A DNA stretch of 64,000 nucleotides from Lenzites betulinus (lineage: Eukaryota > Basidiomycota > Agaricomycetes > Polyporales > Polyporaceae). The notes beneath the pieces are model-generated. The model searched no databases. It was not told where the DNA came from and worked only from the letters and a program-made list of their open reading frames with translations. The stretch is from the NCBI GenBank assembly GCA_022264855.1, contig JABYQU010000003.1:744001-808000 (forward strand). Reading direction: 5' to 3'. Both the position numbers and the translations under genes were made by a program. Below, piece by piece: positions 10,813-23,251 of this stretch. Within the stretch, counting starts at the first letter, position 1; every line of letters begins with the position of its first letter.

Positions 10813-12160
10813 TCAAAGCAACAGCGCGCCGGCGCCCACAGCCCCGATGGCAGTGACGAAACCTGCCATAAGACCGCCTGCCTGGTACCGAGTCGGCACC
10901 GCTCCGCTGCACGAGTACAACGCGCCAGGTTAGCAAACATTCACGAAAGAGCGAAATAGAGAGTGCGCACTTGGGCTTCTTGGCGGGAGGCGTCGCAGCT
11001 GTGGACGCAGACGATGCGGATGAAGCAGCAGCAACCCCCGCGACGTTGATGGTCTGGCCTGCGAACACCGTCACGACTGCGTTAGTGAACACCGGGGTAG
11101 GTGCCTCGACGGCTGCCCCGCCGATGGACGAAATTTGGACCACTGGCCGGTTGCTGATGGCTGGAAGGGAGTGAGTGTTGTGGGTGCCAGAGGATCCAAG
11201 AGGCACGTACTGGTGATGTAGGCGGTCACTTTGGGGTCGGCGGCGTATGTGGCCTCAGCTTCCGCAAGAATGAACGATGCTGGAAATCATTTTGTGAGCG
11301 ATTGTCTTATTAGAGTCCGCAACGATGCAACTAACCGAGCGCTACATATAACCGAGCCATTGAAACCGAGGTCAGTGAGTGCTACTATCATCATGTGGTT
11401 GCATACCAGCGCTGTCCCCGGTGCCACTGATGACGGGGATCGAAGGAAAAGCACGCGCTAACAACGAAGAAGACAAGTCAATAGCAGCTACCAGGCCCAT
11501 GTTGTCTCACGCACTCGCTGTAGGCGTAGGCGTGCTCGCGGGAGGTGCGGCTGTCAAGCGCAACACGTCAGGGTGGACTCAGCGTCGGGAAGCAACTGTG
11601 ACAACATACCTTGCTGCTGACCGCCCTGCTGTTGACCGCCTGGTTGTTGACCGCCTTGCTGCTGTTGCTGGCCCCCTTGTTGGCCTCCCTGCTGTTGGCC
11701 ACCTTGCTGCTGGCCGCCATCCTGCTGGCCGCCATCCTGGCCATCTTGTCCATCTTGGTCCTGTCCATTCTGGTCCTGACCGTCCTGGTCTTGGCCATTC
11801 TGCTCCTGACCATCTTGACCGTCCTGACCGTCCTGGCCGTCCTGGCCGTCCTGGTCTCCTTGATCTTGACCATCCTGGCCCTGGCCGTCTTGGTCGTCCC
11901 CGTCATCGCCGTCATCCTGCTGAGGAGTGCGAGCGGCGACGGCGACGCGAGTTGAGAGCGTCGTCGGGACATCTGCACGGCCGAGGAGCGAGGTTCCGCT
12001 GCCTATGGAACCCAAGCAAATCGGTCAGAACGGTGTTGGGTTCCGTTGTCATGAAGACATTTGGAGGGGAAAGAGACGTACCGTCTCGCTTGAGAGGGGT
12101 CGGGTGAGCCGCGACCGCGAGTGCCAGAGGCAGAACAAAGATGAGGGTCTTGGCATACAT
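10813..12160 (-). CDS. Secreted GPI-anchored protein with DGQ/GGQQ repeats
   Basis: Seven exons are 12160-12082, 12002-11610, 11550-11515, 11457-11407, 11341-11336 (a 6-nt microexon, tentative), 11279-11211, 11160-10971, and an eighth, 10906-10813. All phases agree and give about 305 aa. It begins with a signal peptide (MYAKTLIFVLPLALAVAA) and a KR site. A region of about 90 residues of Asp/Gly/Gln repeats follows, then a core with 'VTAYIT' and 'NRPVVQISSIGG', an Ala/Ser stretch, and a C-terminal hydrophobic tail ('AIGAVGAGALLL') typical of a GPI signal. Two other genes in the window (56799-58114 and 59309-60175) share the signal peptide, core and tail. The function is unknown; a cell-wall or surface role is inferred. 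The microexon is supported by the paralogous 'LASAGL' segment at 57235. Confidence 0.78.
11620..11930 (-). repeat. Coding minisatellite (GGQQ)n and (DGQ)n
   Basis: Two repeat blocks lie inside exon 2 of the secreted-protein gene. On the minus strand they encode runs of Asp-Gly-Gln/Asp-Gln and then Gly-Gly-Gln-Gln. The underlying DNA is a 9-bp unit ('gaccgtcct' and variants on the plus strand) and a CAG/GGC-rich unit. Length variation between strains would be expected. Confidence 0.9.
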
Positions 12161-15100
12161 GGCGTAAATGAAGGTAGGGATGAGATGTGCAAGAAGGCTG
12201 GGAGTGGATCGTGAGTAACAAGGAGATTGAGAGACGAAAGAAAATAACGGTGCAGCACCGGGCTACAAAAAGAGAAGGGGGAACTTGAAAGGGAAGGAAG
12301 AAGAGAAAGTAATGAGCTGAGGATGATCGTGCTGTCGCAGAGCACTTTTATACTCCCAAGCGGGTTCATTCATTGCTAAAGCATCCGACGTAGGTACATG
12401 TGTACCATAGAAGGTTTCCCCACCCGACACCTCACCACACTGCATGAAGGCCAGTCCTGGCTCGCGCAGCGCCGGGCGCGAGACCGCAGGCGTACGTGCG
12501 GGACGGGCCCTGCCACCATCAACCTAGGACACCACATAGCGAAAGAAGTGGCGGGTGCGCAGTGTGATCTGCATGTGGAGCAGGCATTCTTACTTGTGCG
12601 GGAACTGAGATCTCCCAGGCAGAAATGAGATTGTTTTGAAATGGATGGCAGATTGAGCGGTAGCAGAACATTTTAGAATTTGAATGGATCATCATGGAAC
12701 GAGTGCTGTGACGGACCTTAAATCCTGTCGTGTTCTATGAGGGGTCCCCGCGGACAAAAGTATTCGTGTGCGGACAAAAAGATTCGACTTCAGATTCCGA
12801 TTTCGCGGCACCTCTTCCACTTCCGGTCAACGATTGAAGTGGGCGCTTCACGTCCAGAACCGTAATTCACTTTCGTTTTACCGCTTCGACCACCATGACC
12901 CCGCTTTCAGACACATCCGGAGTGCGAACGGGGTATCAAACACGCGCTATCCGCACGCGGACGAGAGAGCATATGACGTCACGACGCTGGCACACCCGCG
13001 CTCGCTGGGCATAATCCCTGAACATCATATCCATATTTCATGTGAGTACTTAGGAACGTCGAGCCTATGTGATATGTTTTCTACCACACTTGGAGGATTT
13101 TACTATGAGGGTGTGAGTGTAGTATACATATTATTGACGGTTCAATCTGCCTGCCGCCCTCTCAGCATGCGTCTACCTCACAAGTTCTGTCTATGACTCT
13201 GTACACTGTTTTCATCAAGTCATGGTTCTGTATTGTGCTCTCGCCCATCTGCGCTTGAATATACCTAGCTCGAATCATAGTCCATTTGTTCCGTGCATAC
13301 ATAGATGATAGATTCGAGCACTCGGTGTTCACTTAGCTCATGAAGCAAGCCCCGAGTCCCCGTTTACTTGTGTTCAATCGCTCATTCAAGGCTTACTTAT
13401 TTATGGTCGTGTGCATTATATTTGCGCTCATCAGTAATACTCGTGCATCATGACTTAGTCTTGCTTATACACGTCTGACTGGTCATGAGGGTCGCACTTA
13501 TTACTCTAGGTACTTAATGTGTATGAAAAGTGGGCTTGTTGGTAGTGTACTTGGGCAAGGCATTGAAACCCAACAAATCCAGACAACTGAAGTGATACTG
13601 GCCATTCCAAAAGCCTTCAACGCACATACATAAGTAGATGACGGACTTGAAGGTTTTATAGAAGAGTATTTGCTTGTAATTTGTACGATGCCGGAACTAT
13701 AGAAGCCCATGTGACTCTATGTCTTCACGGCGTTCGGAGGGGCGAGCCTCACTCGCCCAGTAAATGGTCACAGCATATACTGTAGAGTGTCAAACCACAT
13801 GCATATGTACATATGTATAAGTGCCTGACCTTGTAACCTCTAATAGCAAATAGGTGAATGGCTGCTAAGCCAGGCCGACGTTATAACTATGATATGTCAG
13901 ATACCTCAGTTGTTGTCACGCTTGGCCCTGCGCATATTGAGCAGTTTTGACGTGTAAAAAGTTTACTATATATATCAGTAGCAAAACCGTCTCTGAGTTC
14001 AATAGGAGTGGTACGCACGAAGTGCCATCGGTGCTCAAGGAGGTGGCGGACAACGGTCGGAGGGAAATGCGAAGCTTGCAGTCGAAAAGCGCTCGTGGCG
14101 GAGCGCCCGTCCGGCCCGATGACCCGAACTGGAAATGGTGGTCCCGAAATGAAATGGGTGCCCCGAAATGGGAGAAACTGGCGACGAAATCGAAATGTGA
14201 ACCTGAAATGGTGTTTCCAAAATAAACCTATGAATTGAATCCTTCGAAACGAAGTGAAGAGGGTTTTGTCCGCTGGCGCCCGTCATAGTGTTCACTTGAG
14301 GCGCATTTCCGGCCCTGGTCATATCGGCGTTACGACCTGCTGATCAAGCTATTTGCGCCCAGATCGTCAGCTGCCACTTAAACGAGGGAATCCTTTGTAA
14401 GGATTTACGTGTTGGCCGCACTAGAAAAGAGCAAACCGGTGGGTCATTTGAAGTATTGTTAATATATTCTTGACCATCCTGACTCACATATTGGATGATT
14501 TCTGAAAGCTGATAAAATACAACAATCTGCGCTGGTGTGGAGCAATAGTGCGATAAATGGCGCCACCGCCGCTAGGAGAGTACGGATGCAAAAGACGCCC
14601 AACGTCACATAATGTGAATCGAGGCTGTGATACCGTCAGTTGATAGAGAGGTGGGCACGCACGGCGATACTAAATGATGGTGTGTAAGATCTTCAAAATA
14701 ACAACCTTTGGGTATGGGTTAGTCCATACTTCTACTCAAGTACTAGTACGTACCTCGCACGTTATGGTTACTAGAGGTCATGATTGCGTGTGAAAGTAGC
14801 TCTATTACTTTTGTGCCCAACCAAGTAGAGGCTTCAGGAGAGCCTGACTCGCCTGAAGTAGGCCGTCTTAGTCAACATCCCCATCTCCGACATATTCGGC
14901 AACGTACACAAAACGGATATTGGGCGACGACAGCTGATGGATGCGTGGAGAAAAAATAGACTCGAGCTGGTGTTGCAATGGATTAATGCTATCCGGAACT
15001 GTCGTTCGTGCTATGCCGTCATCATCACTGCCAGGGTGATTGTGTCTGAGTGGATGCAATAACGGAAAGCGGCGACGGCACGACACTCCCTGCAAATGAG

Positions 15101-15844
15101 ACGGGAGACGATCTTGCGTTATAACTGGCGGTGGGTCATCATTGGAGGTCAAATGGTGTCTTGAAGGCCGATTCGTGTACATTTCAACAGCTGTGGTGGA
15201 GGTAAGGAATAAGAACGATCGCGTATGAAGGTCTCTATCGGACAATAATCAGGACCGTTTGCATCGGCCGATGCTCATACGTGTTCATGTCGGATAACAG
15301 CGGATCACAAGGGATCCTCTGTGGCGCGGGCGTCTGAACCGTAACTAAGTTCCGCACACTCTTTACAGCCCAGGCAGTCAATCACGCGTGTGTGCAAGTA
15401 TCATGATCCTTCATGAACACACCAGCCGTATGCCATGGGGCACCTTCAGTCATCCGCAATCCCAACCTGTCATGTATGAGCCCATGGGCCTCGAATGCTC
15501 ACCATTTTCCATTACTGGCTTCGTGCTCACCCGTGCGCACCCATGCGGCATTGTGCTTCATTGTGCAGCTCACCCCTACACCATCCTTTTCAGCCCATTG
15601 GGCTCCTTCGCCCTTCGTTCGCTCATCCCGACCCTGCGCAGTTTACCAGCATCTCATGTCCAACCACCTACCTCTGCGTGACGAATGCATGCACATTGGA
15701 TGCGAATGCGTCTCCTTCGTAATCGTCGACGATACGTCCACCTCTCGTGTATGACTTTTTTACAGATTCAAAGGCCATCACCATCAGAGTACTAGCTCAT
15801 AACCTTTTGTCTTAGACGGCCGAAGATGCCCTTCAACTCTGTGC
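12161..15844. other. Long region without a supported gene
   Basis: About 3.7 kb without a recognisable coding region. Open frames at 12768-13196 (+) and 14868-15245 (-) have no family features, and I do not call them genes. A short direct duplication ('gcggacaaaa' twice) sits at 12750-12778, and a run of 'cgaaatg'-type repeats at 14130-14220. Between 15388 and 15760 all three plus frames are Cys/His-rich in short stretches and may be the eroded or multi-exon 5' part of the HECT-like gene that follows. I could not splice it. Confidence 0.5.
12347..12352 (-). promoter_or_regulatory. TATA box of the secreted-protein gene
   Basis: TATAAA lies on the minus strand about 190 nt before the ATG at 12160. 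The two paralogous genes also have TATA-like stretches at a similar distance, which suggests a conserved core promoter and a leader of about 150 nt. Confidence 0.55.
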
Positions 15845-18800
15845 ATGTCGTCATTCATGGATCAGCCACTGTGCCAGAAGAAACGAAGCCTCTCCTGTCA
15901 ATCAACACCTCGAAAAAGGAGGGTGTACCCGCACGAACTGCGGCGGGTTCTACTCAGTACGCTTCTTTGCTGGTCAGCGTGTTGCAGTAGACTAACCGCT
16001 GCATGTCTCATAGAACACTCCCCACTGGACACCGCAGGACACCTGCATCTGCAGAGCGATGTGGGTATCCCACCATCCGTTAGACTCCCCAACCCAAGGG
16101 TCAGCAGCTGTTACATCGGCTACATTGCAGTGCGCTACATCTCATCTTCCCCACCGCATACCCAATCTCATTGCCCGTTATACAGTCAGCGGCCTCCTTT
16201 GCCGCCAATGTTACCCATCACTCCTTTCCGCTCTACGACACCTATGGTATGTGCAACGCTTCTCCATGTGCCATCATGGTATCACTGACAAGATCTCATA
16301 TCATTCAAGCCTGCCAGCGTGTCTCCTGCGAATGTCTTTGCTGGACTGCGCCCGCCTGTGTCAGGCACAACTAATGCCCGCCGCATGGATAGCGCTGCCC
16401 GCCACTCAGCGTCTGGTTCATCGAGACGCGGTAGCAGCACGCGCGCCGTATCAACTCTTCCCAATACCAGCACTACACGGTCATCTGGTACCAACTTATT
16501 TAGCCCTGCGGTGGCACCTAGCGCCTCCGCTACTTCTGCCAGTGTCGCCACCCTCACCCGATTTGTGGTGGGTTTTTACCCATTCATGGTACGTGTCTTT
16601 ACACAATCGGTCAACCATACATGTGTTTACATCGCTTTCTCCTATCCATGTACCTGCCCCATATCATCATCAGCTTTCTAGTCCCTCTTACCGTCCATCG
16701 GTGGCATCACCTGCTGGCCCAGAGCTGCGGTGGTCTGGTGACGACCTTTCAAACTGGCAGTATGCCCTCTCCGATGCCAATCTCATCTTCACTGTGGTCT
16801 TGTCTGGAAGCGCTAACTCCCCTGATCCCGTCTGGGCTGCTTTCGATGAGCAGGTCACCGCCCACTGTGTAGCAACAGGTGTTCATATGACCACTCTCGC
16901 AGATCTGCCCAACCCTGGTCGGACAGGCCATCAGCGGCCCCCGTGCCCTGCAACGCTCTCGTGGCAGCTTCTTAAGCCTGGCACCTCCCGTAATGTGCAG
17001 GGCACGCGAATGACTAGCTACGAAGGCGGGAACCTCACCCCAGTCACATTCTGCCTAAGTACCCTGAGCTCATCGCCGTACGGCCCTGCTACGCCCAACC
17101 ATTTCCCGGACTCCGGTCTTCCATTCCTGATGATTGGTATGTCCCAGGTGTTTGTACTACGGAGACCAGCTTATAATTGACTAACCGGTTTCAAAGCCCC
17201 GCGTTATGCCAATCTCCGATCAGCTCTCGGCCCACTCCATGCAAAGGAGGGCTGCGCTTTTAGCGTGCGCAATGCTCTACTCCTTGACGAGATCCATGCT
17301 TGCTTTCCGCAGCGGGTACATGCCATTGCTGCCCAAGGAACATTCAACGTCGAGATTCGCTGTATTCTTGGCGTCTGTCCTATGGTACCGAGCCCCCCAG
17401 CGCTTACTATCGATCAAGTCATTGCCGAAGGCCATCTAGCTGCGGCCGACCTCACCGCGGTTGATGACGAGGTACGTATCATTGTTTATGCTGAGGCTGT
17501 CATCGCTTCCCTTATAATGTCTTTTCAACTTAATGCTGCTGCATGGCTAGTTTCCCAATATGGCCACCGTTCTTCAAAACATGGACGTCTCCCAAGAGCC
17601 CCCAAACCGTCTCCCACGTACGGTACCGGTACGCGATTCAACTTAGTATTCTCTTCAAACTAGCTTATCCTGTGTGTTTAGGAAAATCAGGTGATGCCAA
17701 GAACACCTTCGCGCCGTGTTATGAACGATGTCCACTCCGACTCGGAGGGCACATTGGTGTCACGTATGTTGGTCTCAAATTTATGACAGTTCCTCATAAT
17801 CCTCACACTCGTATTGCATGCAGGCAACACTTCTACACCAAACAGAATACCACATGCTACTGAGGTGGGCGTTGGGTTGGAGCGCCGCCTTGCCATCATA
17901 ACCGAGACCTATCCAAACTCTCCCATCTTGGTAAGCACGTATCTGACAAGTGTACGCGTATGCGCGTTGTAGTATTAGTTTGCTAATTCCCTTCTATTAG
18001 GCTACCACCAGCAATGATACAGCTCTTCGCATGCACGATCCCGGCCCTGTACGCACATCAGAGCCAGAGATCCATCAACAGCGTCCAGTGCAGCCGATTG
18101 ATCGTGAGGAGCCGTTTGCACCTTCGGAGGACTGGGACATTCTCGTATGGCAAAACGATGTCTTCAAACTGGTCTGTCGCGAGTTCCCCCCTGCGAGCGA
18201 TCAGTTTATGGGCCCAAGAATACAAGCTCCGACGGTTGGTGCTGCTGCCGAGGCGCTCATGTTTCTCCTTATGTGGCACTTCAATCCTGCATCCCGTAAG
18301 GAAGAGGGCTTTGAGTCTGCGTTTACCTCCACTATCACCTCTGGTGCAATATGCCCCTATATTCCGCTCGAATTGCTTCTTGCCGACCAAAATGTTGGGT
18401 TTAAAGTGTACGCGTCCCATTGCCGTTTTTACAAAGTCGATGTGTGCTGACGCGCTCTAACACACAGCGGCGATGGTATAGGATCGGGGCCACGGCAGGC
18501 TGTTCTGCGTGCCGCCCTCCAGCTTGCCACAGATGAAGGAGCGCTTTGGACAGCATGCGGGGCGTACAAGACGATTAACTTCCACAGCTCTAAAGACGGC
18601 GGTCTAGCGGAGCGGGAGACTGCTCTCAAGGCCTGTGGATTCCTTTCATTCCTCCATCTCCTACTACTGGAAGTGGGCCCTGAGCCCGTCTCCCCATTCT
18701 TATTGCATGCCGCTCTGGATGGTCGTGCTTCGCTGAAGGTAGACAAGGCGTTCATAGACGCACTTGATCCCGACACGTTCAAAAAGGTTCGTCACTGGCA

Positions 18801-19869
18801 CAATTGGGTCACCAGTGGTGAGCCTTTGCCCGGAAATCTTCAGCGCCCATCTGGAGACGATTTTGCGGGGATGCTTATGATGGCTGACATCAATGTGAGT
18901 ACAATCCTTTGTCTTCTTCGCATGGCAGATTCTAATGTGGTACGACAGATTACATGCTTGCAAGTCAACCAGCTTCTTACGGAGGAGCGGGATGGCTTGG
19001 AGCGGTCGCTTGCTGGCCGCATGCTCATCGGCACTGATGACCCAACCACCCACCCTGACTTCCTCGCCTTCCGTGCCGGATTCAACTATCTATTTGATAA
19101 GTATCCAACCGTGTCAATCAACACAGTACGTGATCTCTTGCAGATCTTATTGCCATCTGAGTGACCTCCTTGTGCTAGGCATATTATGGCCCAGCAAATG
19201 CATTCCTTGGCGCCGTCTACAACCGCAGGATCAAAAATGTTGATGTGTTCATCGTAGATCACATCACATTCGAAGATGACAGCGATGCGACTCCTAGCCA
19301 GCGCGCTTTGGAAGAGCTCTTCCAACGTCGCATGTCCCACTATCTGCGGGGATCTGGCCATCCGATCCATCCTGCGCTGGAAGGTGTTATAAGCCCTGAA
19401 CGCTATCACGCTGAGGAGGGCGACGCTGCTCTGCGTGCCACACTTCTCCTCCAGACCATGACGGCATCTCCCTTGCAACCTGTTGGTGAGAGCTGGAAAC
19501 TTATGGTGTGTGGTGTTGTTTCGCCTCCTAGTTCATTTGCTTGACGATTGTCTCACAAATGTTGGCCGGCAGTTCGCTTTCGCTCATGCTCATCAAGATG
19601 CATCTTTGGGAGCGCGCCCTGAAGTCATTCAAATGGTATAGTACTCGAGTTATGACATGCGTATTATTTGATCTTTCATAACTCACATCACTTTGTAGCC
19701 ATCACCCATAGTATTCCAGTCCTGCTTCAAAAGAGCTCTCGTTACTATGGATGCTCCACTCCACAACCTCCTTTTGGAGCCAGAGCCCTCAACGCTAGAT
19801 GGCTCGACACTCTTTCATGCCTGGATGCACGCATCCCTTCTTCTGCAGGATGACTTCAATATGGCTTAA
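15845..19869 (+). CDS. Large HECT-like protein of an expanded basidiomycete family
   Basis: A multi-exon gene whose exons can be followed from about 16310 to the stop TAA at 19867-19869. The start is uncertain: 15845 is only the nearest ATG. Good segments are about 16310-16588, 16660-17141, 17197-17471, 17551-17624, about 17683-17763, 17823-17932, 18001-18407, 18470-18894, 18950-19123, 19180-19503, 19574-19634 and 19699-19869. After a Ser/Thr-rich N-terminal third comes a folded region. 'VGFK' then 'GDGIGSGPRQAVLRAAL' resembles the opening of a HECT N-lobe (F.GE.G.D.GG..RE). The tail 'TLFHAWMHASLLLQDDFNM' is where a C-lobe would end, but the HECT catalytic Cys context (HTCFN) is not seen. I therefore call it HECT-like, not a proven ubiquitin ligase. 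The family is often found among repeats, as here. Confidence 0.6.
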
Positions 19870-20936
19870 TAAAACTGATATGTCGTCTATATGTCACCTA
19901 AATGTAGTGAATGGCAGCTCCTCATTGCTGCATCAGCAAAGTACCAAAAATTCCTGCACGGTCCTGGCTCACACCTGACAACCCCCAGATGTCCTGAGTT
20001 ACTCCTGGACATTGCCAGTTGTGTCTGAGATAATCTGGTCACTGCTGCCGGTTTCTGAGACATCCCTGGCACTTCCTGGGGACGTCTGTCAGTATGATCG
20101 TTTTCTTTCTAGGATCTGGACCATGACTGTAAGATGTCTGATTGCTTTCGAGAATTGCTGGAGTTTTTGCGGTCAGATTCATTTCTCCTGGATAGTACTG
20201 GACATTCCAGATTGCCCCTTTGTCAACACTGTCAGACTTGCTTGCGTACTCTGGCTTCTACAATCTAGACATCATTCCTGTCAATTGATCTAGTCGATAC
20301 ATTGTGAGTTATAGCAAGCACTTAGAATGTATAGTATGCAGTACCCAGTGGTGTGCTCGGTGTCAGGATCACCAACGGCGACACCTCAAACAGGGGCTCA
20401 ACATCAATTTCAATAGCAGACGCAGAGTGTTCAACTATACACTGTAGTGTGCACAGGCTCGTCCGGCGGGTCTGCCAGGAGAAAGAACAGCTCCACAGGC
20501 GCAGCAAAGCCATCTGGCACGTAGGCGGGCATAGAAGTCCCCCGCTCAGAGGCTATTACTGACCTTCACTCATCCTGACGCTGGCCGCTGATAACCCACT
20601 ATGTATGCGCAGATGTATGTGTACCCTGTCTATTGCTGGTCGTTGCTCAGAGCCCACAAGTAGGGATACTGCGAGGTGATCGCCACTCTCCCTGTCTCAA
20701 CCGTCGCACCCTGTACCCCTCCTGCTCCAGTCGCCCCGCCGTACCTGCGGCCGGGCGCACGTACTACACCCCTGAAAGCCTGCTATCCCTGCCGTTCCTA
20801 CATCGTACAGGCTTACCCGACTGGTCCCATGGGCCTGCTGTATCTGTCGCATCTGAGTCGCCCGCACTCATGCTATGCTTGATGCTCTTACCACTCCTGC
20901 CGTTCCCGTCGCGACCGCTAGCCCTGTTATACTAGC
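19870..20936. other. Region without a supported gene
   Basis: The 3' UTR of the HECT-like gene (an AATAAA overlaps the stop) is followed by about 1 kb of sequence with loosely repeated 'cctggaca' and 'gtcagac' words around 19950-20290. No gene is recognised; it may be an old, degraded repeat. Confidence 0.5.
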
Positions 20937-21775
20937 TAGTCTTGTCGCGGCTGCTGACCTACCTGGTCCTGCTGTCTCGATGCGCCCGTAGCGGCGTTGT
21001 GCTCACCCGTTCTGTCGCGCTCGCTGCTCCGGTATCTTGCGTCTTACCTGGTCTTGTCGTCCCCGATGCGCCCGTCGCGGCCATCGCGCCGGCTGCTCCG
21101 ACGACCCCCGCGCTGGACTGTTCCTGCTAGCTGGTTTGCGCCTTACCTGGTCTTGTCGCGGCTGCTGACCTACCTGGTCCTGCTGTCTCGATGCGCCCGT
21201 CGCGGCGTTGTGCTCACCTGTTCTGTCGCGCTCGCTGCTCCGGTATCTTGCGTCTTACCTGGTCTTGTCGTCTTCGATGCGCCCGCCGCGGCCATCGCGC
21301 CGGCTGCTCCGACGGCCCCCGCGCTGGACTGGTCGTGCTAGCTGGTCTTGTCGCAGCTGCTGGCCTACCTGGTCCTGCTGTCTCGATGTGCCCGTCGCGG
21401 CGTTGTGCTCACCCGTTCTGTCGCGCTCGCTGCTCCGGTATCTTGCGTCTTACCTGGTCTTGTCGTCTCCGATGCGCCCGTCGCGGCCATCGCGCCGGCT
21501 GCTCCGACGGCCCCCGCGCTAGACTGTTCCTGCTAGCTGGTCTTGTCGCAGCTGCTGGCCTACCTGGTCCTGCTGTCTCGATGTGCCCGTCGCGGCGTTG
21601 TGCTCACCCGTTCTGTCGCGCTCGCTGCTCCGGTATCTTGCGTCTTACCTGGTCTTGTCGTCTCCGATGCGCCCGTCGCGGCCATCGCGCCGGCTGCTCC
21701 GACGGCCCCCGCGCTGGACTGTTCCTGCTAGCTGGTCTTGTCGCAGCTGCTGGCCTACCTGCTCTCCCCATTCTC
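20937..21775. repeat. Tandem satellite, unit 195 bp, about four copies
   Basis: Units begin at about 20942, 21153, 21348 and 21543, and a truncated fifth begins near 21738. The last full units are 195 bp and almost identical. The first is 211 bp because of an extra 16 bp ('ggtttgcgccttacct'). Since 195 is a multiple of three, long frames run through the array, but they are compositionally odd and each unit carries a TAG in one frame. I treat it as non-coding satellite DNA. Confidence 0.9.
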
Positions 21776-21988
21776 GATGCGCCTGACGCAGTTTTGTACC
21801 CCCTTGCGCTGTGCCGCTTGCTACCCTCATACGTCGCCCCGGCTGCCTCGACTGTCGCTGTCGTGCTTGCCATTGCAATTAGTCCCGTTGCTCTTTGCTT
21901 ACTCGTTAAGCTAGTTATACATGCTGCTCCTGCTGATCTAGTTGCACTTACCTTACAGCTCCCGTTCTGCCCGTCGCCCTTGCACCTG

Positions 21989-22735
21989 TCAGTCAGTGCA
22001 TGCGTTGTGACGAATAATCGAAGTGCAGTCAATGTTGTCGTTGTCACCCGCGGCGAGGAACGCGACGCACTCCTCTGCGAACTGCGCGTCGAGCACATCC
22101 TCGTCCTGCAGGTCCTCGTCGACGGCCTTGCACGTGATGTATGCGAGGTAGATGAAGAGCGCGAGGCAGAGAACGATGCCGACGGCGGTCGAGTAGTGCG
22201 AGAGCGTGCTGCCCGGGTCGTCCTTGTCCTCATTGCTGGTGCTCGCTGTGCCGTCGGGCCGCGCGACGTGGTAGGACGCGAAGGAGTGGATGATTAGCTT
22301 CGGGAGGGAGAGCGCGGTGCAGGTGGTGTAGGCGTGGAGAGGGAGGCTGGGCGAGGCGGCGAGGAGGAAGTTCATGACGCTGTAGGAGTACGGCGCGACG
22401 CAGACGAGGAACGGCAGCTTCGGGTTATTCTCGATCGCGCGCACGATGCACTTGATCGTGACGGTGTGGAAGAACGTGCACGAGGCGGTGAAGACCGCGA
22501 GCGCGCCTGCGAGCGAGGCCCAGTACGAGATGATCGCGCCTGTCCAGGGACCGAATGTGTAGCCGGAGAGAATAATACCAATGTGACGGCTTGTCCAGCG
22601 CTGGTGAACCTATGCAAGAAGATCACAGGAGTTTGGTCAACACGCGGCGAGAGAAGGCAGTGGGAGCGGGTGCCTACCTTCGAAGACCTTGACTTTCCAG
22701 AAGCTGACGGCGGCCAGGAAGCGTACGGTGGTCAT
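21989..22735 (-). CDS. VTT-domain (TVP38/DedA-like) membrane protein, 5' end uncertain
   Basis: The main exon 22609-21989 encodes about 206 aa. 'GIILSGYTFGPWTGAIISYW' and 'FFHTVTIKCIVRAIE' fit the VTT fold of Golgi TVP38/DedA proteins, which act in membrane lipid scrambling and vesicle traffic. A predicted single membrane span follows at 'VGIVLCLALFIYLAYI'. A preceding exon 22735-22682 ('MTTVRFLAAVSFWKVKVFEG') fits the family, but its donor phase does not match the acceptor at 22610 by one base. There is therefore either a missed mini-exon or a one-base error. The 206-aa body is short for the family, suggesting N-terminal loss. The decayed gene just upstream supports the idea that this locus is eroding. 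Confidence 0.55.
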
Positions 22736-23251
22736 AACATACAAATTATAGGGATCTAGGGCTTGAGTAGATCAGATATCCGGAGGTCGCGCGGACGGGA
22801 GCAGGGCGATAGGGTGAAGAGGGTAGTAGGTGAGGTCTCTGCTATCAGAGAAGTCGAGCGTCGAGCACACCATTGCTCGTGCAGGGCATGCCGGAATGTG
22901 CGGTTTTGCGGGCCGTTGAGGATGGCATCGGACGATGTGGGAGTGTGTCGGGAGTCTGAGAGATGGGCGAGCAGGTTTGCGAGGGAGTGCATGAGATCGA
23001 CCAGCCAGCAGAACTCGACGCAACCGACGGGACGAGCAACCGGGGGCATGAGCACAAAGACTTTGAGCACATCCTGGACGTCGTGCAGGAGCGTGGCTTT
23101 GAATTGGAGTGTGTACGCAGCACGTTCGAGTTCGACTGTGGAGCACATGCAGTAAGTTTGAGGTACACACGATCGAGCCCTTTGTCTTGTAGACGTCCAT
23201 GAGGACATCATCAGGCTCATGCTCGCCCTCGGAGCCCTGTGTAGGATGCAG

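Noticed and set aside
11568..11978. Second minus-strand frame through the repeat of the 12-kb secreted gene
   Set aside because: It is a frame-shifted reading of the DGQ/GGQQ repeat. The chosen frame alone connects to the signal peptide and the conserved core.
20937..21775. Possible CRISPR array or tRNA cluster at the 195-bp repeat
   Set aside because: The units are directly adjacent without spacers, 195 bp long and in a eukaryotic setting. No cas-like gene or tRNA-like fold is seen.
21191..22297. 368-aa plus-strand frame through the 195-bp satellite
   Set aside because: It exists only because the unit is a multiple of three. Its second half is antisense to the VTT gene, and the composition (Arg/Cys/Ala) is not protein-like.
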